From NCBI GenBank assembly GCA_965229885.1, contig CBDDJX010000001.1, positions 255,378 through 319,377 on the forward strand: a stretch of 64,000 nucleotides of DNA, written 5' to 3'. The position numbers and the translations under genes are program-made. This DNA comes from DATLLJ01 sp965229885. GTDB lineage: Bacteria > Acidobacteriota > Vicinamibacteria > Vicinamibacterales > CAVVIG01. Under the pieces are notes generated by a model that saw only the letters and a program-made list of their open reading frames with translations, ran no database searches and was not told the DNA's origin. Each line of letters starts with the position of its first letter. Position 1 is the stretch's first letter. This document shows, piece after piece, positions 30,394 through 41,721 of this stretch.

Positions 30394-30580
30394 AAGCGTT
30401 ACTCTCCCTTTCAAGAATACTTGTCCGAACAGCCAATAATAGGCATGCGGGGGACACAAGTCAAACCCTTCTGAGACATACGCTTCAGCCCCGGAAAGCG
30501 TGTGCTATCATCCCGGGTTCGCTGACGTTCATGACGCTCATCGACGTCACTTCGGAGGAACTGTTTCGCCATGCCGGCAC

Positions 30581-31070
30581 GAAAAAGAGCGCGTCACCGG
30601 ATTCGAGGAAAAGCCGGGGCAGGCCATAGCCCGAGTGGCTGCTGCGGACGCATCAGCCGCAGGCTCCGCCCGCAAAGTTTGTCTTCGCCGAGGTCGGCCG
30701 ACGCTGCGGGCAGGCGCTGGATTCGGTGATTTCACCAGGCTGCATCGTGTCGGGCAGCAGCATCTACGACAGCGTGCTCTCTCCGAACGTGCACGTGCAC
30801 AGCTTCTCGCAGATCGACCAGTGCATCCTGATGCCTGGCGTGCGGGTCGGACGGCACGCGCGGATCAGGCGCACGATCGTCGACCGCGACGTGCTCATCC
30901 CTCGCGGCGCGCGCATTGGCTATGACCCCGAAGAAGATCGCCGCCGCCACGCGGTCACCGATTCAGGCGTGGTCGTTGTCACACCCGGCGACGAGCCGCT
31001 CATCGAGCCGCCGAGCGACGACGCGCTCACGTTCGAGGCCGAGGCCGATCGAAGGGGAGGCGGGGAGTGA
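30581..31070 (+). pseudogene. glgC: glucose-1-phosphate adenylyltransferase remnant
   Basis: Decayed glgC. In one frame ERVTGFEEKPGQA (30587-30625) matches the region near the end of the nucleotidyltransferase domain; in another frame, immediately after an in-frame TAG (30627-30629), PEWLLRTHQPQAPPAKFVFAE leads into the left-handed beta-helix end ALDSVISPGCIVSGSSIYDSV...IDRCIL-type repeats...IRRTIVDRDVLIPRGARIGYD. The roughly 200 N-terminal residues and about 90 residues between the two blocks are absent. A frame from GTG 30726 could make a 114-residue beta-helix fragment, but it lacks the catalytic domain. Confidence 0.82.
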
Positions 31071-31076
31071 AAGGCG

Positions 31077-31105
31077 TAGCCACAAAGCCACGAAGCCACG
31101 AAGAA
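31077..31105 (+). repeat. short tandem array AGCCACGAA
   Basis: Three near-identical 9-base units (AGCCACAAA, AGCCACGAA, AGCCACGAA) between the glgC remnant and eno. Too few and too short for CRISPR; it looks like one of several simple intergenic repeat families in this genome. Confidence 0.6.
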
Positions 31106-31128
31106 GCATTCGGATTGGTGGAGGCTGT

Positions 31129-32407
<1,279 letters not shown>

Positions 32408-32415
<8 letters not shown>

Positions 32416-33160
32416 GCTTGTTCTCCTCCGCCACGGCGAAAGCACGTGGAACCGCGAGAACAGGTTCACGGGCTGGACCGACGTCGATCTCTCCGAACGC
32501 GGGGTCGCCGAAGCCACCGAAGCCGGACGACTCCTGCGCGACGGTGGGTACGTCTTCGACCTCGCGTATACCTCAGTGCTGAGACGCGCCATCCGCACGC
32601 TGTGGATTACGCTCGACGTGCTCGATCTGATATGGATACCCGTGGTGAAGGAGTGGCGGCTCAACGAGCGGCACTACGGTGCGCTGCAGGGGCTGAACAA
32701 GGCCGAAACGGCCGCGAAGCACGGCGACGCGCAGGTCAGGATCTGGCGCCGCAGCTACGACATCCCGCCGCCGCCGCTCGCTGCCAACGATCCGCGGCAG
32801 GCGTCGCGCGATCCCCGGTACGCCGCGCTTACGCCGGGTGACGTGCCGCTGACCGAATCGCTCAAAGACACGGTCGCGCGGGTCCTGCCCTGCTGGCACG
32901 GCACGATCGCGCCCTCGATCCGATCCGACCGGCGCGTCGTCATCGCCGCGCACGGCAACAGCTTACGGGCGCTCGTGAAGTATCTGGACGACATCTCCGA
33001 AGCGGAGATCGTCGAGCTGAACATCCCGACGGGCATCCCGCTGGTCTACGAGCTGGACGACGATCTCAAGCCGATGCGTCACTATTATCTGGGCGACCCC
33101 GCGGCTGCGGCCGTGGCGGCGGCGCGCGTCGCGAATCAAGCCAGGACGGACAAGACGTAG
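32408..33160 (+). CDS. gpmA: 2,3-bisphosphoglycerate-dependent phosphoglycerate mutase
   Basis: Interconverts 3- and 2-phosphoglycerate, the step before enolase. The 250-residue protein starts at GTG with MHRLVLLRHGESTWNRENRFTG, holding the catalytic His in LLRHGES, plus RLNERHYGALQGLNK and the second histidine in VIAAHGNSLRALVKYL. It overlaps eno by eight bases, so the two glycolytic genes are co-translated. Confidence 0.96.
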
Positions 33161-33173
33161 GTGCGTCTTCTAT

Positions 33174-33476
33174 CTATTCCACCGGCTCCGCCGTTTCGTC
33201 CGCGGCGATTCTGAGCGACCGCAGGAAGCAGCGGTCGTTGGCCGTGACCTCGAAGGTGCGTCGAGGTTGGACCGCACGCGCCGGCGCGGACACCTTCGTC
33301 AGCGCCGCCGTTGGTGAGCGGCTCACGAAGCCGACGACGGCCTCGAGCGTCACCTTCATTTCGAACCCTGCAGCGCGAGCTTTCTCCCGGCACGCTTCGA
33401 CTTGTGGATTTTCGGCGACCGCCGCGGCAATCGCGTCGGCCAGCTCTCGCGCGAACCGGTTCACGACGTCGTCCAT
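33174..33476 (-). CDS. small conserved-type hypothetical protein
   Basis: A 100-residue protein beginning MDDVVNRFARELADAIAAAV, preceded by a clear GGAGG. The N-terminal half is helical; the second half is beta-rich and basic (TFEVTANDRCFLRSLRIAAD). No family recognised. It converges with gpmA, 13 bases apart. The 214 bases between it and the mutase gene hold the latter's promoter and no further gene. Confidence 0.6.
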   Translation of the reverse strand: MDDVVNRFARELADAIAAAVAENPQVEACREKARAAGFEMKVTLEAVVGFVSRSPTAALTKVSAPARAVQPRRTFEVTANDRCFLRSLRIAADETAEPVE

Positions 33477-33678
33477 CCTGCTTCCTCCCTCACGCCGCCG
33501 GGTTGGGTTCCGGGGCGCTTCCCGATCCGAACCTGTCTGACACCAGGGCGGTGAACAGGGACCGGGCGCCAGACGTGATCATCGATGCTCGGAAGAACCT
33601 TGAAGAGGTATGGAGGAGTCTAGGCCCAAAGGCCCAAATTTGTCAAGTACTTACAGCCACCGTTTCGGCAGAGTCGAG

Positions 33679-33684
33679 TACAAT
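33679..33684 (+). promoter_or_regulatory. -10 box for a leaderless mutase start
   Basis: TACAAT lies six bases upstream of the GTG at 33691, so transcription would begin at or next to the start codon. No good -35 element is found at the usual distance, so this rests on the -10 match and the absence of any Shine-Dalgarno. Confidence 0.4.
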
Positions 33685-33690
33685 TCCTCT

Positions 33691-35262
33691 GTGCACCACG
33701 CGCACACCCCTGAGGATCTGGCGGGCTGGACGCCTGAAGCCGAGCTTGGCTTCCCCGGAGAGTTCCCGTTCACGCGCGGGATTCATCCAACCATGTACCG
33801 CAGCCGGCTGTGGACGATGCGTCAGTACGCCGGCTTCGCGACAGCCGAGGAATCGAACGCGCGGTATCGATATCTGCTGACGCAGGGGGTCAGCGGCCTC
33901 AGCGTCGCCTTCGATCTGCCGACACAAATGGGGTACGACCCGGACCACCCGCTGGCGGCGGGCGAGGTCGGACGCGTCGGCGTGTCGATTAATTCCATCG
34001 ACGACATGGCCGCGCTCTTCGACGGAATCCCGCTCGACCGCGTATCGACATCGATGACGATTAACGCGACGGCGATCATCCTGCTGTCGCTGTACGTCGC
34101 GGTGGCGAAGCGCCAGGGCGTGGCCCTGACAACGCTCTCCGGAACGATTCAGAACGACATTCTCAAGGAATACATCGCGCGCGGCACGTACATCTATCCG
34201 CCGAGGCCTTCGCTGCGGCTGGTCACCGACATCCTGGCGTTCGGCGAGCGTGAGCTGCCGAACTGGAACATCATCTCCATCAGCGGCTACCATATTCGCG
34301 AGGCCGGATCGACCGCGGTTCAGGAAGTGGCGTTCACCTTCGCCAATGGGATGGCGTACGTGCAGGCGGCCATCGACAGCGGACTGGACGTCAACCAGTT
34401 CGGGCAGCGGCTGTCGTTCTTCTTCAACGCGCACAATGATTTTCTCGAGGAGATTGCCAAGTTCCGCGCCGCGCGACGCCTGTGGGCGCGGATCATGCGC
34501 GATCGCTTCGGCGCCACCAATCCGCGCGCTCAACAACTGCGTTTCCACACACAGACCGCGGGGAGCACGCTCACCGCCCAGCAGCCCGACAACAACATCG
34601 TCCGCGTCGCGCTGCAGGCGCTGGCGGCGGTGCTCGGCGGGACACAGTCGCTTCATTGCAATGGCCGTGACGAGGCGCTGGCGCTGCCGACGGAGGAATC
34701 GGTGCGGATCGCGCTGAGGACCCAGCAGATCATCGCCGCGGAAAGCGGCGTGGCGAATACGGTCGACCCGGTCGCCGGCTCGTACGCCGTCGAGAGCCTC
34801 ACCAACGCGATCGAGCGGGAGGCGCAGGATATCCTGGCGCGAATCGACCGGACGGGTGGCACGCTCGCGGCGATTGAGAGCGGGCTCATCCAGCGTGAGA
34901 TTCAGGAATCCGCATTCCAAGCGCAGCAGGCGGTCGACGCGGGCCGCTCGATCGTCGTCGGCGTCAACAAGTTCGTGGAAAAGAGGTCGTCCTCCCAGCC
35001 CATTTTCCGAGTCGATCCTGAAGTCGAGCCGCGACAGATCGCCCGCCTCCGCGCCGTACGGGCGAGTCGCGACGCCGACACGTGGCGGGCGGCGCTCGCC
35101 GCTGTGTCGCGCGCGGCGTCCGACGGCAGTAATCTCGTACCGCCGATCGTGGCGGCGGTGGAAGCCCGCGCGACCGTCGGGGAAATCGCCGACACGATGC
35201 GGACCGTGTTCGGCGAATTCGATGGGGCAATGGTATCTGAATCCAAGGATGTGAGAGTCTGA
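33691..35262 (+). CDS. methylmalonyl-CoA mutase, large-subunit catalytic domain
   Basis: A B12-dependent mutase interconverting methylmalonyl-CoA and succinyl-CoA (or a related acyl-CoA). The protein of about 523 residues holds the barrel signature GFPGEFPFTRGIHPTMYRSR, RQYAGFATAEESN, the SVAFDLPTQMGYD block and QQPDNNIVRVALQALAAVLG. It ends before any B12-binding Rossmann domain (DxHxxG absent), so it needs a separate small subunit, which is not in this window. Start: GTG at 33691 next to a -10 box; ATG at 33610 would add 27 residues without family similarity. The last codons (SESKDVRV) run into a dispersed repeat. Confidence 0.92.
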   Translation: MHHAHTPEDLAGWTPEAELGFPGEFPFTRGIHPTMYRSRLWTMRQYAGFATAEESNARYRYLLTQGVSGLSVAFDLPTQMGYDPDHPLAAGEVGRVGVSINSIDDMAALFDGIPLDRVSTSMTINATAIILLSLYVAVAKRQGVALTTLSGTIQNDILKEYIARGTYIYPPRPSLRLVTDILAFGERELPNWNIISISGYHIREAGSTAVQEVAFTFANGMAYVQAAIDSGLDVNQFGQRLSFFFNAHNDFLEEIAKFRAARRLWARIMRDRFGATNPRAQQLRFHTQTAGSTLTAQQPDNNIVRVALQALAAVLGGTQSLHCNGRDEALALPTEESVRIALRTQQIIAAESGVANTVDPVAGSYAVESLTNAIEREAQDILARIDRTGGTLAAIESGLIQREIQESAFQAQQAVDAGRSIVVGVNKFVEKRSSSQPIFRVDPEVEPRQIARLRAVRASRDADTWRAALAAVSRAASDGSNLVPPIVAAVEARATVGEIADTMRTVFGEFDGAMVSESKDVRV

Positions 35263-35310
35263 GGATATAAGGATTTAAATCCCCCAATAGATCCTCAGAT
35301 CCACACATCT
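35240..35310. repeat. dispersed AGGAT-type intergenic repeat
   Basis: Variants of a CAAGGATGTGAGAGTCTGAGGAT unit recur in direct and inverted form, with CTGAGGAT near 35264 facing ATCCTCAG near 35297. It spans the end of the mutase gene and the gap to oppD-like gene. It could form a hairpin, but no U-run follows, so it is not a standard terminator. Confidence 0.5.
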
Positions 35311-35322
35311 ACAAGTCCTTAC

Positions 35323-36265
<943 letters not shown>

Positions 36266-36279
<14 letters not shown>

Positions 36280-37027
36280 AGTGTCTCACCTGGTGAAGCA
36301 TTTCGTCCGCAACGGCGGCTTCTTCAAACAGGGCGCGCGCGTTGCCGCGGTGGACGACGTGAGCTTCCACATCGACGAGGGTGAGACGTTCGGTCTCGTC
36401 GGCGAGTCCGGAAGCGGCAAGACGACGACGGGCCGCTGCATACTGCGGCTCGTCGAGCCGACGTCCGGCGCGGTCACGTTTCGCGGCGAGAACGTCCTCG
36501 CGCTCTCGCCATCGCCCCTGCGGGCGGCGCGCCGCGAGCGCGTCGCGGAACTGTTCGGACTGGTCGGTCTCGATCCGATCCACCTCGAGCGCTACCCGCA
36601 TGAGTTCAGCGGCGGTCAGCGGCAGCGGATCGGGCTGGCGCGGGCGCTGGCACTCGACCCGTCGTTCGTGATTCTCGACGAACCGGTGTCGGCGCTGGAT
36701 GTGTCGGTCCAGGCACAGGCGGTCAACCTCCTGATGGACCTGCAGCAGCGCCTCAGCCTGACGTACCTCTTTATCGCCCACGATCTGCGGCTGGTCGAGC
36801 ACATCTGCAGCCGCATGGCTGTGATGTATGTCGGAAGGATCGTGGAAATGGGACCGGTGGCTTCGATCTTCGCTGCGCCGCAGCATCCCTATACCCGGGC
36901 GCTGCTGTCCGCGATACCCGTCCCGGAGCCTGACGCGCCGCCCCGGCGCATCTCACTAGATCCCGCGTCGTTCAACCGCGGCGCCGTCTTGAAGCAAATC
37001 GCGGACGGGCACTGGGCCGCCGTCTGA
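36266..37027 (+). CDS. Opp/Dpp-type ABC ATPase (OppF-like) lacking the Q-loop
   Basis: A 253-residue ATPase starting MPLVEVSHLVKHF, 60-70 residues shorter than usual OppF. Walker A GESGSGKTTTGR, signature FSGGQRQRIG, Walker B FVILDEPVSALD and H-loop FIAHDL are intact, but the sequence passes from SPLRAAR straight to RERVAELFGLVGLDP. The segment that normally holds the Q-loop (FQDPY.SLNPR) and the start of the helical domain, about 40 residues, is missing in frame. The Q-loop couples ATP hydrolysis to the permease, so the product is probably defective. The joint lies in repetitive GCGCCGCGAGCG DNA near 36525-36541, suggesting slippage or an assembly collapse. Confidence 0.85.
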
Positions 37028-37032
37028 AGGGC

Positions 37033-38388
37033 GTGACTGACCGCATGGAACGCAAACCGACGATCGTGGATTTGTTCGAGCGGCTCGAGCACGAACGGGA
37101 GGCAGCCGACCGGCAGTATAACGAGGCGCTGACGGCGCTCGACCGCGCGTATCAGGACCGCCCGGACCGCCCGGGCCACCCCGCCCACCAGGCTCGCCCG
37201 GGGGGGACGGATCTCCCGGCCGCCCCCATCTTCCACGACGCCAGCCAGGTGGAGCGGTTGAACGAGGACTGGAAGATCGTGTCCGAGGGCGCCCCAGCGG
37301 CCGGCAGGTCACTCAAAGGGAGGCTGGGTGGCTTCATCCGGCGCGCGCTGGCCCCCGTCTTCTACGCGCAGCAGCGGTTCAACGCGTCCGTCGTCGATCA
37401 CATCAACCGCAACGTCGTGGCGCAGGAGCAGGCGACGCGCGCGGCGGCCGCGCTGGTCGATGCCGCGCGGCGGGAACTCGACGCCGTTGCCCGATTCGAG
37501 TGGCTGCTGCTGCAGTTCCTGCAGACCATTACCGGTTACGTCGACACGAAGGATCGCCGTGAGGGTCGGGCGGAGCTTCGCGAACAGGTGGCGCTCGTTC
37601 AGCAGCGCCTCGTGATGGTCGAGCGTGAGCTCGCTCGCGAAGCGGAGCCTCGCCGGCCGGCGCCGGCTGGCGCCGCGCCGCCGGCGGTGTTCAGCGACCT
37701 CGGTTCGGCCGTCTATCTCGGCTTCGAAGATCGGTTTCGCGGCACGACCGGGACGATCCGCACGCGGCTCGAGCCGTACCTGCCGCTCTTCGCAGCCGCG
37801 ACCGACGTGCTCGACATCGGCTGCGGCCGAGGCGAGCTTCTGGAGCTGCTTCGCGACAAAGGGGTGGCCGCGCGCGGCATCGACACCAACCGGGCCATGG
37901 TGGAGTTGTGCCGCTCCAGGGGGGTCGCGGTCGAGCAGGCGGACGCAGCCGGCTACCTCGAAACCCAGGAGGACGGCAGCCTCGGTGGCATCGTGGCGAT
38001 ACAGGTCGTCGAACATTTCGAGCCGGCGTACCTGGTGCGTGTGCTCGGGCTGGCCTATCAGAAGCTTCGACCAGGCGCTCCGCTTGTGCTCGAAACGATC
38101 AACGTGGCGTGCTGGATGGCCTTCTTCGAAACGTACCTCCGCGACCCGACACACGCGCGCCCGTTGCATCCCGACACGCTGCGGTATCTCGTGCAGGCAA
38201 GCGGGTTCACGAGCGTCAACGTTGAATACCGGGAGCCGGTCACCGACGCCGATCGCCTGGAGCAGGTCGCGGTCTCGGCCGCGGACCAGGCCACCGCGGC
38301 CATCGCCGCGGCCATCAACGCGCACGCCGACAAACTCAACGCGCGGTTGTTTTCGTCGATGGACTACGCGGTCATCGCGAGGCGGTGA
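37033..38388 (+). CDS. coiled-coil class I SAM-dependent methyltransferase
   Basis: A 451-residue protein. Residues 1-210 are helical, with a proline-rich link near 45-65 and a coiled coil (LREQVALVQQRLVMVERELARE). Residues 225-450 form a class I methyltransferase with motif I VLDIGCGRGELLELL and a VQVVEHFEPAYL-like block (here IQVVEHFEP). The layout is like polymer-capping or glycan-modifying methyltransferases of polysaccharide loci. The N-terminal region is similar in style to the gene at 15976. GTG at 37033 or ATG at 37045 may start it, six bases after the oppF-like gene. Confidence 0.8.
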   Translation: MTDRMERKPTIVDLFERLEHEREAADRQYNEALTALDRAYQDRPDRPGHPAHQARPGGTDLPAAPIFHDASQVERLNEDWKIVSEGAPAAGRSLKGRLGGFIRRALAPVFYAQQRFNASVVDHINRNVVAQEQATRAAAALVDAARRELDAVARFEWLLLQFLQTITGYVDTKDRREGRAELREQVALVQQRLVMVERELAREAEPRRPAPAGAAPPAVFSDLGSAVYLGFEDRFRGTTGTIRTRLEPYLPLFAAATDVLDIGCGRGELLELLRDKGVAARGIDTNRAMVELCRSRGVAVEQADAAGYLETQEDGSLGGIVAIQVVEHFEPAYLVRVLGLAYQKLRPGAPLVLETINVACWMAFFETYLRDPTHARPLHPDTLRYLVQASGFTSVNVEYREPVTDADRLEQVAVSAADQATAAIAAAINAHADKLNARLFSSMDYAVIARR

Positions 38389-38427
38389 CGAATACGACCG
38401 TCGTGAATGCGACTGGCACAGGCTAAC

Positions 38428-39114
38428 TTAGGCGCCGCGGCGGACGTCGTTCTCGACCTGGCCGTCGCGCGTGTAGATGGTGCGATAGGCGAACGCGGCG
38501 ACGTCGGCTTCGTGCGTGACGAGGATGATCGTGTTGCCCGCCTTGTGGAGCTTCTCGAACAACGTCATGATCTCGTGGCCGGTCTTCGAATCGAGGTTGC
38601 CGGTCGGCTCGTCCGCCAGCAGGATGGACGGATTGTTCACAAGCGCCCGCGCGATGGCGACGCGCTGGCGCTGACCGCCGGACAGCTCGTTGGGCCGGTG
38701 CGTCATTCGCGAACCAAGATCGACGCGATCGAGCGCATCCCGGGCGCGCTCTTCCCGCGTTTTCGCCGGCACACCGGCGTACACGAGCGGCAGTCCCACG
38801 TTGTGCAGCGCCGACGCGCGCGGCAGCAGGTTGAACGTCTGGAAGACGAAACCAATCTCCTCGTTGCGAATACGGGCGAGCTCGTCGTCGTTCATCTGGC
38901 TCACCTGCTTGTGCTTCAGCAGATAAGAGCCCTTGCTGGGCGTGTCCAGGCAGCCAATCAGGTTCATCAGCGTCGACTTGCCCGAGCCGGACGGCCCCAT
39001 GATGGCCACGTATTCGCCGCGCTCGATCTGAAGGGAAACACCTCGCAAGGCATGGATCTTTTCGGATCCCATTAAATAGGTTTTCCATAGATCGACTGTC
39101 TCGATCAACGCCAT
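38428..39114 (-). CDS. MacB/LolD-type ABC transporter ATPase
   Basis: A 228-residue ATPase with Walker A GPSGSGKSTL, Q-loop FVFQTFNLLPR, signature LSGGQRQRVAIARAL, Walker B ILLADEPTGNLDS and H-loop LVTHEADVAAF. This matches the MacB/LolD group serving envelope lipoprotein or efflux systems. The start MALIETVDLWKTY at 39114 is preferred over upstream codons. No MacB/LolC-like permease lies beside it; the upstream gene on the same strand is a broken MshEN/J-domain gene. Confidence 0.92.
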   Translation of the reverse strand: MALIETVDLWKTYLMGSEKIHALRGVSLQIERGEYVAIMGPSGSGKSTLMNLIGCLDTPSKGSYLLKHKQVSQMNDDELARIRNEEIGFVFQTFNLLPRASALHNVGLPLVYAGVPAKTREERARDALDRVDLGSRMTHRPNELSGGQRQRVAIARALVNNPSILLADEPTGNLDSKTGHEIMTLFEKLHKAGNTIILVTHEADVAAFAYRTIYTRDGQVENDVRRGA

Positions 39115-39119
39115 TGGGA

Positions 39120-40038
39120 CTACTTCCCGCTCTTGAGGCGGGTCAACAGATCTCTGCAGACCGCTGGCGCATCGACCGGAATGTGCGCGTCCCAGTTCCG
39201 CACATCGATGGGGATGAGCGTCAGTTTCGTGACCCGGTTCTTGCGCCGCTCCTCCGCGAGCGCTTCCGCCAACTCGCGCGGTGGCGCGACCGAGGAACCG
39301 AGTAGAAGCACGCAGATCTCGTCCTTCGGCGACGAGATCCATTTGGCAGCCAGCGACCAGGTGTCGCTGACGGCGGTGGCGTCCACGGGATCGATGAACC
39401 GTCCGAGCAGCCGCGGCCGTCTACCACCGCCGAACAACTTCGGTTTCGGCACGAGCGCGATGTCAAACCCGCGAACCTGGGTCTCGTCGTAGTCGGCTCC
39501 AGTCCGGGTGAGTGTCTGCCGGATCTGTTCGCACGTCGCCTTACGCACGAGCCGATCGCGACTCGCACGCTCCTTGGTATATGCACGGGCCCGCGGCGGT
39601 GAAGGCGCGGCCGAAGGTTCGCCGGCCGCGGCGAGGGCGCGATCGTATTCGGCGCGCTGCGCTTCGTTGAACAGCACGCGGTACGCCTCTCTGGAATTCG
39701 AGGTCCTGCACGAGGCTGAACAGCAGCGGGTCGGACATCGCCACGGTCAGCAGGTTTTTCTCGAGGCTGACGGCGATACACACGCGTTTCTGCGCGACTC
39801 CCTGGGGAACCAGGATGACGGCGGAGGGATCGGGCGGGTTCTCGGCGAGGCTCACGTACGGGAACCCGAGTTGCATGGCGAGCGCCACCGCGATCTGCTT
39901 TTCAGTCGCGAAGTTCATCCGGACGAGCACGACACCAAGCCGCTCACGGGTGCGCTTGTGCTCAACCAGCGCGTGTTCGAGATCGTCGGCGCTGATGAGG
40001 CCTGCCTGGATGAGGCACTCACCCATTTTCTTTCGCAT
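39120..40038 (-). pseudogene. MshEN-domain / J-domain-like protein, joined out of frame
   Basis: The first part (from ATG 40038) is an MshEN or GspE-N domain: MGECLIQAGLISADDLEHAL, AMQLGFPYVSL and AMSDPLLFSLVQDLEFQ, after which the frame runs into unrelated sequence. Out of frame by one position at the same place, REAYRVLFNEAQRAEYDRAL appears, the last helix of a J-domain, followed by about 170 residues of unrecognised C-terminal domain ending at 39120. The end of MshEN and most of the J-domain are missing, so an internal deletion has fused two ends. A GTG at 39677 could still start a 185-residue C-terminal fragment. Confidence 0.7.
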
Positions 40039-40180
40039 TCTCTACCTCGCCATAAATGCCGTCGTTACCTTGAAGAATCAACATCTTACGACGTGCCAGA
40101 CGGCCTTAAAACATCAAAAAACGAGCAAAGACAAAACCGCAATAGACCACCATATCTTGTGGGCGAGCGGACGGCGTCCA

Positions 40181-41590
40181 CTAGGGTGCCACCGGCGCTC
40201 GTCCCGCAGCGCGGAGCGTGAGGCTCCGTAATCGACCCTGCGCATCTCGAAGCAGGACCCTCGTCGGCGTGATGTCCACGATCCTCGCTCCGTTCACTTC
40301 ATCACCTGGACCGACGATCCGGCCGTTGACGATCGCGAACTTGCGATCGGGCGAATGCAAGATGGTCCCGAGCACGGCGTCAAACGGCACTGGCGGCGGC
40401 GTCGCCCACACGGCGGGCGGTGCCGCTGACGATACGACAGGCCCCGCCGGTAACGTGGGCGGCTTCGCCGTGGTCGCAGCGGACGGAGTCGGCGCCTGTG
40501 GCGGCGGCGTAGTCACCGGCGATGCAGCTCTCAGCACCGCCGGTGGCGCCGACGGGGTCGGCGGCACGATTGGCGACGGCGTCGTTCGCGCGATCGGCTC
40601 CGGCGACGTCGATTGCCACCACCGGCTTTGCTCGATGGCCCAGCCCGCGCCCAGCCCGGTGGCGATGCCGGCGACCACTGCCGCCCGCGCCAACACGACT
40701 CGCCGGTTCCGCCAGTGATGCCGCCGCATCAGGTTGATCGGGCTCGGCCAATCCGCTGCCGCAGCCCACGCCAGCCTCAGTTCCGCGGCCCGCTCGCGAA
40801 TCTCGTCCTCCGGTTCCGGAAGGCGCTCGACATCCATGCCAAAGAGCGAGTCGAGCGCCTCGACTTCAATGTCGAGCCGTTCCATCATCCGAACCGTCAT
40901 CGTGCGCAGATCCGGAAGGCCACCGCAGATCGACACCTGCGTAACCGCATTCCTCTCCGCGCCGACGGTCGTCAGAAGTTCCGCGGGCGCATCGACGAGC
41001 CGGGCCGCGAGATCGTCCCGTCGCCCGACGACGTCCGCGTCTTGTGGTGAGCCCCGCGCACCGGATCCATCTTCATATCCCCACGGCAGCTCGCGCGCGC
41101 CGAGCAACGAGCCGTCGCGAATGAGCGCGATGCACAGAACGGTCGTGTCCAGGGCCACATAGGCCTCAATCCCGCCCGGTACGGCACACGCCTGTCGCGA
41201 TCGCGCCAGCCCCAGTAGCGCGTCGGCCGGCGTCATGACCGATCGAATGCGGACACGGGCCTCAACGAGCGGCCGGACCGCCGGCGACACATCGTCGGCG
41301 TTAGCCAGCGCGAGCACCACCGGCTGCCGGTTTGCGCCCTTAATCGCCGTCGATGCCGTCGCGATGTCGACGACCGTGCCCAGCGTGTCCACGCCCGCCG
41401 CCCGGACCAGCGCCAGCGCTTCAGCCCGCATGTCTTCGTAGGAGCCGTGCGAGACCACCACCTGTCGATGTTCGCTTCGCACACCCCACACGACAACGGC
41501 CACAGGTCGGCGACCGATTGACGCGAACCACCGATCGGTCTCGGGGCCCGACGGTGGCAGGACTGAATACGACCGCACGCACGTGGCCAA
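40181..41590 (-). CDS. PilM/MshI-like pilus-assembly protein with C-terminal MshK/GspB-like domain
   Basis: A 469-residue protein. Residues 20-265 resemble the actin-like PilM/MshI fold (VYVALDTTVLCIALIRDG-type nucleotide strands; SICGGLPDL). One membrane helix follows (AAVVAGIATGLGAGWAIEQ), then a long Pro/Thr/Ala linker and a small C-terminal domain (FAIVNGRIVGPGDEVNGARIVDITPTRVLL) like that of MshK/GspB proteins. It starts at TTG. It would link a cytoplasmic ring component to the periplasm in the MSHA-like system encoded just downstream in coordinates. The 142 bases before the MshEN gene are AT-rich and may hold that gene's promoter. Confidence 0.65.
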   Translation of the reverse strand: MATCVRSYSVLPPSGPETDRWFASIGRRPVAVVVWGVRSEHRQVVVSHGSYEDMRAEALALVRAAGVDTLGTVVDIATASTAIKGANRQPVVLALANADDVSPAVRPLVEARVRIRSVMTPADALLGLARSRQACAVPGGIEAYVALDTTVLCIALIRDGSLLGARELPWGYEDGSGARGSPQDADVVGRRDDLAARLVDAPAELLTTVGAERNAVTQVSICGGLPDLRTMTVRMMERLDIEVEALDSLFGMDVERLPEPEDEIRERAAELRLAWAAAADWPSPINLMRRHHWRNRRVVLARAAVVAGIATGLGAGWAIEQSRWWQSTSPEPIARTTPSPIVPPTPSAPPAVLRAASPVTTPPPQAPTPSAATTAKPPTLPAGPVVSSAAPPAVWATPPPVPFDAVLGTILHSPDRKFAIVNGRIVGPGDEVNGARIVDITPTRVLLRDAQGRLRSLTLRAAGRAPVAP

Positions 41591-41721
41591 GTGCCGCCTC
41601 CCCGCCGGTTCCCGCCGGCCGGCGCGTCAGTTGTACGAACGGCGACGGTCGCTCGTTACTGCTCACGAGTGCACCCTACTAACTTGCGCCGGGCCGGTGG
41701 TTGGGTAAACAGGTCTGACGT

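Noticed and set aside
30500..30925. A 141-codon plus-strand frame as an independent gene
   Set aside because: It only carries the FEEKP scrap of glgC and then reads out of frame through the beta-helix part.
31077..31105. AGCCACGAA array as a CRISPR
   Set aside because: Units are 9 bases, adjacent, with no spacers, and no cas genes are nearby.
35264..35304. Intrinsic terminator after the mutase gene
   Set aside because: The arms CTGAGGAT/ATCCTCAG are far apart and no run of T follows; it belongs to a repeat.
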